Below the pieces are notes generated by a model that saw nothing but the letters and a program-made list of their open reading frames with translations, was not told the DNA's origin and did no database searches. The translations under genes were made by a program, and so were the position numbers. From positions 1,922,001-1,986,000 of the forward strand of contig NZ_LT629775.1 in NCBI RefSeq assembly GCF_900105395.1: DNA of 64,000 bases, read 5' to 3'. This stretch comes from Streptomyces sp. TLI_053. GTDB lineage: Bacteria > Actinomycetota > Actinomycetes > Streptomycetales > Streptomycetaceae. Shown here in pieces: positions 16,678 to 24,264 of this stretch (position 1 is its first letter; every line of letters begins with the position of its first letter).

Positions 16678-16730
16678 GAACCGCAAAGGGTCCTTCACAA
16701 AGGGTTTTTGCGAAGAAATCTTTGCGGTTC
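16678..16730 (-). promoter_or_regulatory. 11-bp inverted repeat operator/promoter of the ArsR-MFS operon
   Basis: GAACCGCAAAG (16678-16688) and CTTTGCGGTTC (16720-16730) are perfect inverted repeats separated by 31 bases. Between them lies an AT-rich stretch with a further TTTTTGCG at 16705-16712. It is 13 bases upstream of the ArsR start codon, the expected place for an autoregulatory site. This is the most AT-rich stretch nearby. Confidence 0.65.
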
Positions 16731-16790
16731 GAACAGGGGTCTCGCGCCGCCGCCGGACCGGCCGCCCACGGGCCCGGCGCGGGCCGGGGC

Positions 16791-17837
16791 TCAGTCCCGC
16801 GCGACGGCCAGCACCAGCACCACCGTGAGCCCGCCGCCGGCCGTCTGCTCCACTCTCAGCCGCCCCCCGGCCGCACGCACCAGCGCCGATATCGACGGCC
16901 CGACCGGCTCCGGCCCGCCCTTCCCCCGCCGGGGGACGGTCGTCTCCCCGGCGCCGCCGACGGCCCAGCCGCTCCCCCCGCCACTGCCCGGGCCACCGGA
17001 GCCGCCGCCCGGTGCCCAGCCGGCGCCGGGAATCCCCGGCTCGCCGTACATCCCGGCGAGCAGCCACTGGCGGGCCTCGGGCGGCTCCGACGTCCCCCGG
17101 TCAACCACCCTCAGCTCCACCCGGGCGGGTTCCGCGGTCCACGCCGCCGCCCCGCCGATCGCTCCCCCGGTGGGCGCTCCCCCGCTGAACGCCCCCTTGC
17201 CCAACGCCCCTTTGCCCAGCGCCCCCTTGCCCAGCGCCCCCTTGCCCAGCGAGCCCCTCCCGGAAGTCCCCCGGCCGAACATCCCTCCCGGCCCCACCCC
17301 GCCCCTGGCGCCGAGCAGGCCTTCCGGCCCCGGCAACGGATCGGCCCGGACCAGCACCCTGGCCCCCGCCGGACTCCGACGGATCGCGTGATCGACCAGC
17401 CCCGCCAGGGCCGCCTCCAGTCGGGGGGCGTCCGCGATCACGACCGGCAGCCCGACCGGAAGGCGCACCACCACCGAGGCTCCCCGGCCACCGCCCCGCA
17501 GCACCCGTCCGACCACCTCGGCCACCTGCACGTGCCGCGCGTCGGGGACACAGCCGGCGGCCCGGTCGATCCAGCGCAGTCGCTCCAACTCGGGCCGCGA
17601 CAGGAGCTGCGGCCCGGCCATGCCGCCGCCCGCGGACCGGCCCGGAGTCCCGGCACCCACCGTCCCGATCGGCGCGGCGAGCATCGACGCCTGCCGGTCC
17701 GGCTCGGGCCGGCCACCCCCGCCCACGCCCTTGAGCAACCGCGCGCCCGCCAGCGCCCCGGACCGCCCGAGCGGGCCGAGCCCGCCCAGCGCCCGGGCAC
17801 CCGTCGCGACGTAGCCCCAGAGCTTCCCGCCTGCCAT
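16791..17837 (-). CDS. Orphan KdpD-like histidine-kinase ATPase domain protein, degenerate
   Basis: A 348-residue protein with a C-terminal HATPase-like fold related to the KdpD kinase core. VVVRLPVGLPVVIADAPRLE and LAGLVDHAIRRSPAGARVLV mirror the KdpD segments, but the N-box Asn is Asp/His here. RVELRVVDRGTSEPPE corresponds to the G1 region, and LVRAAGGRLRVEQTAGGGLTVVL to the G2 end. There is no phospho-acceptor His domain, membrane segment or receiver. A glycine-rich insertion with four GKGAL repeats sits within the domain at about residues 190-220. It probably does not phosphorylate; a scaffold or ATP-binding role is a guess. Confidence 0.6.
   Translation of the reverse strand: MAGGKLWGYVATGARALGGLGPLGRSGALAGARLLKGVGGGGRPEPDRQASMLAAPIGTVGAGTPGRSAGGGMAGPQLLSRPELERLRWIDRAAGCVPDARHVQVAEVVGRVLRGGGRGASVVVRLPVGLPVVIADAPRLEAALAGLVDHAIRRSPAGARVLVRADPLPGPEGLLGARGGVGPGGMFGRGTSGRGSLGKGALGKGALGKGALGKGAFSGGAPTGGAIGGAAAWTAEPARVELRVVDRGTSEPPEARQWLLAGMYGEPGIPGAGWAPGGGSGGPGSGGGSGWAVGGAGETTVPRRGKGGPEPVGPSISALVRAAGGRLRVEQTAGGGLTVVLVLAVARD
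17185..17260 (-). repeat. 15-bp in-frame repeat encoding LGKGA pentapeptides
   Basis: The plus strand shows CCCTTGCCCAGCGCC-type units repeated about four to five times with 15-bp period. On the coding strand they give consecutive LGKGA pentapeptides inside the KdpD-like domain. Confidence 0.8.
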
Positions 17838-18164
17838 CGCCCTGCCCTTCGTCCCTCGCGGACCCGGTCCACCACCGTGTGACGGATCGGTGCGAGCCGC
17901 ATCCCCGGCCCTGCGCCAAGCCTGCGCCCCCGCCGCCCGGGTGACAATCCGGCCCCGGTGCCACACCAACCGCTGCTACCCCGCCGACCAGCGGGGCCGC
18001 CCTCCGGCAATCGGCGGGAGCACCGAACCGGCGCGCGTCGAACTGCACGCGCCCCCACCCCGGACACCGACCCCTTCCGCACGCTGCCGCGGCCGCCCCC
18101 GCGCCCTCCGGCGGACGGCCGCGGACACCCGGCCCGATCCGGCCGGCGAACCTAGACTGACCCC
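17838..18164. other. 327-bp divergent intergenic region (KdpD-like / polX)
   Basis: No gene is supported. CCTAGACTGACCCC immediately upstream of the polX ATG contains a TAGACT hexamer that could be a -10 element for a leaderless or near-leaderless polX transcript. Confidence 0.35.
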
Positions 18165-19895
18165 ATGGCCCGGCTCAACGACAAGGTCAGGGACCTGCTG
18201 CAGGAGTACGCCGACCTGATCTCGATCACCGGCGGCGACGCCTTCCGCGCCCGCGCCTACGAGAAGGCCGCCCGAGCGGTCGGCGGCCACCCCGTGGACA
18301 TCGACGGCATGGACGCGAAGGGTCTCCAGCAGATCCCCGGGGTCGGCAGGTCCACCGCCGAGAAGATCGCCGAATACCTCACCGGTGGGCGGATCGAGGC
18401 CCTGGAGGCGCTCCGGGCCGAGATCCCGGCCGGAGTGCGCGCGATGATGTCCGTCCCCGGCGTGGGACCGAAGCGCGCGCTCGCGCTCCACCGCGACCTC
18501 GGCATCGCCTCCGTCGACGAACTCGCCGAGGCGATCCGCGCCGACCGCCTGAGCGAGGTCCCGGGCCTGGGCGAACGCAGCGGCGAGAAGATCCTGCACG
18601 GGATCGAACTGATCCGGCAGTCCGGCGGCCGGACCCTGCTGGACGCCGCCACGGCACTGGCCGACCGGATCGTCGCGGCACTGGCCGCCGTACCGGGGTG
18701 CACCCGCTGCGCGTACGCGGGTTCCCTGCGCCGGATGCGCGAGACGGTCGGCGACATCGACGTCCTGGCCACCGCCGAGGACTCGGCGCCCCTGATTGCC
18801 TCGCTCACGGCGCTCCCCTTCACGGCCGACGTCATCGGAAGCGGACCGACCAAGACCTCGATCCGCACCACGGACGGGATCCAGGTCGACCTGCGGGTGG
18901 TCCCGAAGGAGGACTGGGGTGCGGCCCTGGTCTACTTCACCGGCTCGAAGGCGCACAACATCAGGCTCCGGACGATGGCGGTACGGGCCGGCCTGAAGCT
19001 CTCCGAGTACGGGCTCTTCGACGCCGCGAGCGGCGAGAAGATCGTGTCGGCGACCGAGGACGAGGTGTACGCCGCGCTCGGCCTGCCCTGGATCGCGCCG
19101 CCTCTGCGCGAGGACCGGGGTGAGATCGAGGCGGCCCTGCGCGGTGAGTTGCCCGAACTGGTCACCGAGGCGGACCTCCGCGGCGACCTGCACACCCACA
19201 CCGACCTGACCGACGGGCTGGCCACCCTGGAGGAGATGATCGACACCGCGGCCGCCCGCGGCTACACCTACTACGCGGTCACCGACCATGCCCCGGACCT
19301 GGTGATGCAGCGGATGACGGACGAGAAGATGCTCGCCCAGCGGGAGCAGCTGCGCGCGCTGGCCGGGCGGCACCGGCGGATGCGGCTGCTGCACGGCACC
19401 GAGTTGAACATCGGACCGGACGGCAGGGTGGACTGGCCGGCCGAGTTCCTGTCCGGTTTCGACGTGTGCGTGGCGTCCGTCCACTCCCACTTCGGCGCGG
19501 ACCGGGACGCCCAGACCCGTCGGCTGATCCGCGCCTGCGAGAACCCGCACGTGCACATCATCGGCCACCTCACCACCCGCCGGATCGGCCGGCGCGGGCC
19601 GATCGACGTCGACCTGGACGCCGTCTTCGCCGCTGCCGCCCGGACCGGAACCGCGATCGAGATCAACAGCTCGCCCCAGCGGCTCGATCTGCGGGACGAG
19701 GACGTGCTCCGGGCCAAGCGCCACGGTGTGAAGTTCTCGATCGACAGCGACGCGCACGCCACCCCCCATCTCGCCTACCCCAGGTACGGGATCGGCACCG
19801 CCCAGCGCGCCTGGCTCGGCACCGAGGACGTGATCAACACCTGGCCGTGGCAGCGCCTCAAGCGGTTCCTCCGCAAGGACGCGCTCCGCAGCTGA
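18165..19895 (+). CDS. polX: DNA polymerase X family with PHP domain (PolX)
   Basis: A 576-residue bacterial family-X DNA polymerase for gap-filling in repair. Helix-hairpin-helix motifs include LQQIPGVGRSTAEKIAEYL and MSVPGVGPKRALAL. The nucleotidyltransferase site is AGSLRRMRETVGDIDVLATA with its two catalytic Asp, and a third Asp in IQVDLRVV. The C-terminal PHP phosphoesterase domain (from about residue 335) shows DLHTHTDLTDG, VTDHAPD, VASVHSHF and SIDSDAHATPHL, giving the 3'-5' exonuclease site. Length and order match full bacterial PolX. It is preceded and followed by long intergenic regions, so probably monocistronic. Confidence 0.95.
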   Translation: MARLNDKVRDLLQEYADLISITGGDAFRARAYEKAARAVGGHPVDIDGMDAKGLQQIPGVGRSTAEKIAEYLTGGRIEALEALRAEIPAGVRAMMSVPGVGPKRALALHRDLGIASVDELAEAIRADRLSEVPGLGERSGEKILHGIELIRQSGGRTLLDAATALADRIVAALAAVPGCTRCAYAGSLRRMRETVGDIDVLATAEDSAPLIASLTALPFTADVIGSGPTKTSIRTTDGIQVDLRVVPKEDWGAALVYFTGSKAHNIRLRTMAVRAGLKLSEYGLFDAASGEKIVSATEDEVYAALGLPWIAPPLREDRGEIEAALRGELPELVTEADLRGDLHTHTDLTDGLATLEEMIDTAAARGYTYYAVTDHAPDLVMQRMTDEKMLAQREQLRALAGRHRRMRLLHGTELNIGPDGRVDWPAEFLSGFDVCVASVHSHFGADRDAQTRRLIRACENPHVHIIGHLTTRRIGRRGPIDVDLDAVFAAAARTGTAIEINSSPQRLDLRDEDVLRAKRHGVKFSIDSDAHATPHLAYPRYGIGTAQRAWLGTEDVINTWPWQRLKRFLRKDALRS

Positions 19896-20391
19896 GCGTC
19901 CGACCGGAGTGGCCGGGGTGGCCGGGGTGGCTGACGCGGGGGCGTGCGACCAGAGCCGGAAATATGTCCGATTGATGGGAATTTTTTCCGAATATCCCTG
20001 GTGCGACGGCCTCCCGAGGCGCATCATGGTGGTGGACCTGCGAGGTAGCCGAGGAGGTTCGACCGCAGGAGGCAGTGGCGACAGATCGAGACGGATCAGG
20101 GTCTGCCGCTGGTACCTCGGTCGACGATCGAACTGCACAGGCCGGAGGACGGGACGTCCGGAGGCCACCCCCACCTCGCGGGTTCCGCATGTCCGGCCGG
20201 ACCCCTCACCGGCCGGACATTCCGCTGTCGGCCCTCCGGCGCTGCGGCCCACGCCCACGCCCGCGCCCGAGATCCAGGCCGCCGGCCACCGGCCACCGGC
20301 TTGGGCCAACTCCACTCAAAGCGAGACGAATTCGCTGCGAGCAAGGTCAAACTCCCTCGATCGAGGGAGGTACGGGACGCAGGAGAGGGGG
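19896..20391. other. Intergenic region with an 18-bp perfect palindrome
   Basis: This is the first part of an 860-bp region between polX and the FhuF-like gene. It contains an AT-rich stretch at about 19957-20000 (GGAATTTTTTCCGAATATCC). Just before a good ribosome site it has the perfect palindrome CTCCCTCGATCGAGGGAG at 20352-20369. No recognised coding gene. Confidence 0.5.
20352..20369. promoter_or_regulatory. 18-bp perfect palindrome CTCCCTCGATCGAGGGAG
   Basis: Fully self-complementary with no spacer, about 20 bases upstream of a candidate start codon with GGAGAGGGG. Its size and symmetry suggest an operator for a dimeric repressor, or a hairpin controlling the downstream ribosome site. 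Confidence 0.5.
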
Positions 20392-20760
20392 ATGTTACTC
20401 CGTGACCGAACAGAGAGTCGGACCGGCTCCGCCGGCTCCGAGGAGGGACATCCCCATGCACTTCCGCACCAGCACCACCGCCGCACCGGCCGACTCCCAC
20501 CTGCCTTCGGGGTGCCCGTCCGGAACCACCGGGGCGCGGTACCGTTCATCCGGACCGACGCCGACACCTTCCCGGCCGGTTCACCGGGCCGACCCGCCGC
20601 GGCGCGCCGGTGCCGTCACCGTCCGCCCCAGCTCGCCGCACGGATCCGGAGAACCAGCCCGATGCCGACCCTCGACCGTCCGCGCTCCGGCCCCGTCCAG
20701 GCACTCCTCGCCCCGGCCTCCCCCGCCGGCCCCACCACGGCGACGGTCGGCCGCCGATGA
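20392..20760 (+). CDS. Possible small ORF (intact or frameshifted) coupled to the FhuF-like gene
   Basis: This frame ends with TGA overlapping the ATG of the FhuF-like gene (ATGA), and third positions are G/C-rich from about 20506 onward. ATG 20392 has GGAG six bases upstream, but codon use before 20506 is poor in this frame. The adjacent frame instead offers ATG 20456 with GGAGGG and better codon use. One base missing in GGGG (20509-20512) would join MHFRTSTTAAPADSHLPSG to VPVRNHRGAVPFIRTD in one continuous frame. I do not recognise the product and it may not be a gene. Confidence 0.25.
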   Translation: MLLRDRTESRTGSAGSEEGHPHALPHQHHRRTGRLPPAFGVPVRNHRGAVPFIRTDADTFPAGSPGRPAAARRCRHRPPQLAARIRRTSPMPTLDRPRSGPVQALLAPASPAGPTTATVGRR

Positions 20761-21551
20761 GCGTCGCCTCCGGCCTCGACCGGCTCACCGCCGTCGGCCC
20801 GTACTTCGCGCTGGACACGGCCGGGGCGCCCGGTGAAGCTCCGCCTCCGGGCTTCCGACCGCTTCGAGATCTCTACGCCCCGGGCCGCGAGGGCCTGTTG
20901 GCAGGCCGGATCCGGGACGTCGGCCGGAGACTCGGCACGGCCGAGGCACGGGTCGCGGCCTCGATCCTGCACCTGGGCCTGGCCGCCAGGTTCTGCTCGG
21001 TGGGCCTCGGCGCCGCCGTACTGGTCGGCGACGTGCCCGACCTGACTCCCGATGAAGCGTGGGTCCGCGTCCCCGAACAGGGGCCGATCGACCTCTGGGC
21101 TCCCTACCGGCCCACGTCGACGGCAGGGCCCGGTTCCGCGCAGGCGCGCACGTCGGCCGATCCGGGTCGGCTCGCCGACCGCCTCCGCCGGGCCGTTGTC
21201 GAGGGGCAGTTGGCGGAGCTGGCGACTGCCGTCCGCTCCACGGTCCCGCTCTCCGACGGGCTGCTCCGGGGAAACGTGGCCTCCGCTCTGGCAGGCGCCC
21301 TGCGCGTGCTGGACGCCCACATCGCGCAGGCGGCTCCCGACAGCCTGTCCGTGGATCCGGGACTGGCCCGGACCCTGGTCGCCCGCGTACTCGACCGACC
21401 GCCCCTGGCCGGCACCGGAACCCTGACCGTCGGCGGCGCTCGGGCCGGTACCGGGTTCCGACGCACCAGTTGCTGCCTCTACTACCGGGTCGGTCCGCAG
21501 GCCGGCGTCTGCGGCGACTGCTGCTTCACCAGTCCACCGCGCCGCTCCTGA
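20757..21551 (+). CDS. FhuF-type (2Fe-2S)-binding protein, probable siderophore-iron reductase
   Basis: A 264-residue protein. The C-terminus has the FhuF 2Fe-2S signature of closely spaced cysteines: TSCCLYYRVGPQAGVCGDCCF. The upstream part resembles the FhuF/IucA-IucC C-terminal helical domain (GRRLGTAEARVAASILHLGLAARF, and LLRGNVASALAGALRVLDAH). FhuF proteins reduce ferric iron in imported hydroxamate siderophores in the cytoplasm. No siderophore transport or synthesis gene is adjacent and I see no iron box upstream, so its regulation is unclear. ATG 20757 is chosen by domain fit; the ribosome site is weak, as expected for a start coupled to an overlapping upstream frame. Confidence 0.75.
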   Translation: MSVASGLDRLTAVGPYFALDTAGAPGEAPPPGFRPLRDLYAPGREGLLAGRIRDVGRRLGTAEARVAASILHLGLAARFCSVGLGAAVLVGDVPDLTPDEAWVRVPEQGPIDLWAPYRPTSTAGPGSAQARTSADPGRLADRLRRAVVEGQLAELATAVRSTVPLSDGLLRGNVASALAGALRVLDAHIAQAAPDSLSVDPGLARTLVARVLDRPPLAGTGTLTVGGARAGTGFRRTSCCLYYRVGPQAGVCGDCCFTSPPRRS

Positions 21552-21641
21552 ACCGCGCCGCCCCCGACCGAGAGCCGAAATGAGCCAGGGCCGGTCCGGA
21601 CGCCCGACCGCTCGACGGCACCGCCCGCAGTCCCGGGCGCT

Positions 21642-22685
21642 CTACCGCTCCAGGGTCGCGGCCAGCAGATTGGGGTCGGTCCTCGAGTAGAAGGCCGCAC
21701 TGGCCACGTAGACGCGGTCACCCCGGATCCCGACCGAGGTCGGGTTGGAGAGACCGTCCGAGGCATCGAGAACGGTGTGCCGGGTTCCGTCACCGTGGAG
21801 GTAGACGGCCTCACTGGAGGTGTTGAGCGCCGCGATCAACTCGTCACCGGTCCCGACGAAGGCGAAGTCGTCGAGCCCCGCGAGCCCGTCGGCACGAACC
21901 TCGACCGGACCGGCGGAGCCGTCCTGGCCGATCGGGATCCGCAGCAGCGAGTCGGTGTCGGTGTTGCCGACCCAGACGGCGCCGCGGTGGACCTTCAGGC
22001 CGTTGGCGCCGAAAGCCCCGGTGGGCCTGAGGCGGGCGTCGTCGGACCAGACCACCGGGGCGCCGCCGGCCGTCGGCACCACCCGGACCAGCCCGAGCGC
22101 CGAGTCGGCCGAGTACAGCACACCGGCGCGCTCGTCCAGAGCGAGTCCGTTGGGCAGGCTGTTCGCGGGGAGGGCGGCGATGCGCTCCGGCCCGCCACCG
22201 GGGCAGATCCTCCAGATACCGGTGAGGTCCTCGGTACCGGTGGCGTAGGCGAAGTAGAGCGTGCCGTCGTGGGCGCGGGCCAGGCCGGAGACTGCGGCGG
22301 CACCGACGACCGGAGTCACGGGGTGTGCCGGTGCGGGCATGTCGGCCAGGACGGCGGGCCGGCCGGCCCGGTCGAGGTGGACGACCTGGCGGGCGAAGGA
22401 GAGGGTGAGGTCAACCGAGCCGTCGGGTTCGACGGCGATGTTCTCGGGCTGGCGGCCCTGGGACAGATCGAAGTGGGCGACGATCCGGGGCTGCGAGAGC
22501 GGTGGCGCGACGGCGAGCGCCGGCGTCGCGGCGAGCAGCACCAGGGCGACAGCGGTGACCGGCACTGCTCCCAGCACCCGGTCGGCGAGGGCGGCACGGG
22601 GAGGACGGGCGACGGAGGACGCCGGGGCCGCACAAGAGCCCTGTTGTGTCGAGCACTTACGGGCACGGCGGAAGGAGCGAGGCAC
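21642..22685 (-). CDS. Secreted SMP-30/gluconolactonase-like beta-propeller protein
   Basis: A 347-residue exported protein. The first about 60 residues give a basic region, then a hydrophobic ADRVLGAVPVTAVALVLLAA and a TPALA cleavage site. The rest has repeated beta-propeller blades with SMP-30-like segments such as ENIAVEPDGSVDLTLSF, SLPNGLALDERAGVLYSAD, GANGLKVHRGAVWVGNTD and LDDFAFVGTGDELIAALN. It could be a lactonase or a binding protein; no catalytic assignment is possible from sequence alone. GTG 22685 with GGGGAG upstream is the likely start. Convergent with the FhuF-like gene. Confidence 0.75.
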   Translation of the reverse strand: MPRSFRRARKCSTQQGSCAAPASSVARPPRAALADRVLGAVPVTAVALVLLAATPALAVAPPLSQPRIVAHFDLSQGRQPENIAVEPDGSVDLTLSFARQVVHLDRAGRPAVLADMPAPAHPVTPVVGAAAVSGLARAHDGTLYFAYATGTEDLTGIWRICPGGGPERIAALPANSLPNGLALDERAGVLYSADSALGLVRVVPTAGGAPVVWSDDARLRPTGAFGANGLKVHRGAVWVGNTDTDSLLRIPIGQDGSAGPVEVRADGLAGLDDFAFVGTGDELIAALNTSSEAVYLHGDGTRHTVLDASDGLSNPTSVGIRGDRVYVASAAFYSRTDPNLLAATLER

Positions 22686-22941
22686 AGTGGTACTCCCCTG
22701 GGGCGGCGAACGGACGGGGCGGCGCCCCCGTCGGCAGAGCACGCCCGATCCTGCCATCCGGGAGGCAGCGGGCTGTGCCGCCACGCAGATCACGCGCTCC
22801 ACCGCACCGGGTCGTCGGCGTGCGCCTCGACGACTGGGGCCCGCAACCGGCTTGTCCAGGGCCGGTTGCGGGCCGCCGATCCCCACCCGGGATCGATGCC
22901 CCTGTCACCGGGTGAAGTTCTCGCACGAAGTTGACGGACAA

Positions 22942-24102
22942 TCAGATCGCGGCCGCCGACTCCTCGATTTCCTCCTCGATTTCCTCCTCCGCTCCAGCCC
23001 GCTCCCCCGGCACCCCGGCTCCCGGCGCCACACCGGTCCGACCGACCGGACCGACCCGACCACCGACACCCCCGGCAGCCCCCGTACCGACCGCGGTCGA
23101 CGTCGCCGCCCGGCCGCGCCGCTCGTACCGCGCGGCTCCGAGCACGAGCACGCCGGCCGCCGCCAACCACAGCACCAACGTCAGGAGATGTCCCCCGAAC
23201 CCGGCGCCGCCGTCGAAGTAGAGCAGACTGCGGGCGCCCTCCAGGAAGCCCGCACCGGCCCAGAAGGAGTGCAGACCGCCGAAGAAGCCGTTCTGGAGCT
23301 CCGGCCGGTAGACACCGCCGGAACTGGTGAAGTTCAGCATCACGAACAGCACCATCATCGCCAGCGTGGTCCACCGCCTGAGGAAGGTGTGCAGACCCGT
23401 ACCGATCCCGATCACCCCGGCCGAGTAAAGCCAACCGAGCGCCCAGACCCCGGCCAGGTCGTGGTCGACCACATGGAAGACGGGTCCTGCGGTGAGAATC
23501 CCGATCACGCTCACCGCCAGGGACACGGCCAGTCCGACCAGCACCCGGATCCGCATGGCCAGAGCCGCGCCCGCCGCACCGATCACCGCGACACTGCCGT
23601 AGGAACCGATGCTGAGCGCGACCAGCAGGAAGAACAGACCTTGACCGGTGGGGTCGCCCTCGCTCGGGGTGGTGAGGTCCGTGACCGCCAGGGGGACGCC
23701 CTGCTGTGCGGCCACCCGCTGGAAGACCTTCTCGGCCGCCATCGCCGAGGTGTCCGAGTTGGCCTTGGCGACCAGCAGTTCGGGGTGGCTCGCATCGGGG
23801 AGGAAGGCGCCGACCAGGTCCCGGTCCAGCAGTTCCTGTTCGGCGGCGGCCCGGTCCGGCAGCGTCGTGACGTCCAGCGCCTCGCCCGCCCGGCCCTGCA
23901 CCGCCCCGGCCAGCGCCCGCACCTCCGGGGCGACGCCCACGACCGCGACCTTCAGGTGGTGCGGCGCGGGCTGATGGAAGGCGCCCTGGTAGGCCAGCGC
24001 CATGCCGAGGCACATCAGCAACGGGGTGAGGAGGTGGAACGCCAGGTGCTTGAGCGGGTGTCCTGCGGCGGGCGCGACGGCTGTGGTCCGGGGTGTGCTC
24101 AT
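22942..24102 (-). CDS. ABC-2/YhgE-like multi-pass membrane protein
   Basis: A 386-residue membrane protein: one N-terminal helix (AFHLLTPLLMCLGMALAY), a soluble extracytoplasmic region of about 130 residues (KVAVVGVAPEVRALAGAVQG onward), then about five to six helices. This layout resembles YhgE/Pip and DUF3533-type ABC-2 permeases. No ATPase gene is adjacent. The tail ends in acidic EEEIEEEIEE, encoded by a TCCTCGATT repeat. The start ATG 24102 is preceded on the coding strand by an AT-rich promoter-like region (24130-24190). Function unknown; possible exporter or secretion factor. Confidence 0.6.
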   Translation of the reverse strand: MSTPRTTAVAPAAGHPLKHLAFHLLTPLLMCLGMALAYQGAFHQPAPHHLKVAVVGVAPEVRALAGAVQGRAGEALDVTTLPDRAAAEQELLDRDLVGAFLPDASHPELLVAKANSDTSAMAAEKVFQRVAAQQGVPLAVTDLTTPSEGDPTGQGLFFLLVALSIGSYGSVAVIGAAGAALAMRIRVLVGLAVSLAVSVIGILTAGPVFHVVDHDLAGVWALGWLYSAGVIGIGTGLHTFLRRWTTLAMMVLFVMLNFTSSGGVYRPELQNGFFGGLHSFWAGAGFLEGARSLLYFDGGAGFGGHLLTLVLWLAAAGVLVLGAARYERRGRAATSTAVGTGAAGGVGGRVGPVGRTGVAPGAGVPGERAGAEEEIEEEIEESAAAI

Positions 24103-24124
24103 GAAGTTCGGTCCGTCCTCCGGC

Positions 24125-24190
24125 GGTCGCCAGCGAAGATGGCAGGGAAAGATGGTAAATGCAACTATCTGGATGCAGTGTACAACCACC
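24125..24190 (-). promoter_or_regulatory. AT-rich promoter-like region of the ABC-2-like gene
   Basis: This stretch is unusually AT-rich for the window. Read on the minus strand it has TTGTACACTGCATCCAG followed by TAGTTGCATTTACCATC, a possible -35/-10 arrangement 25-85 bases before the start codon. Short ATGCA repeats may be operator half-sites. Confidence 0.35.
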
Positions 24191-24264
24191 TCGGGGGCGA
24201 GCCGAAGCCCGCCCCCGATCGGCCCACGCCCCGCAGGGCGGCAGCGCCACCGGCGCCGGGCGCG

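Noticed and set aside
17976..20315. Long minus-strand open frame across polX
   Set aside because: It is antisense to PolX, which has all its catalytic motifs. No similarity in the antisense product.
20757..21551. Iron box for the FhuF-like gene
   Set aside because: No TTAGG-type 19-mer was found in the 860 bases upstream. The only iron box in the window is at 33450.
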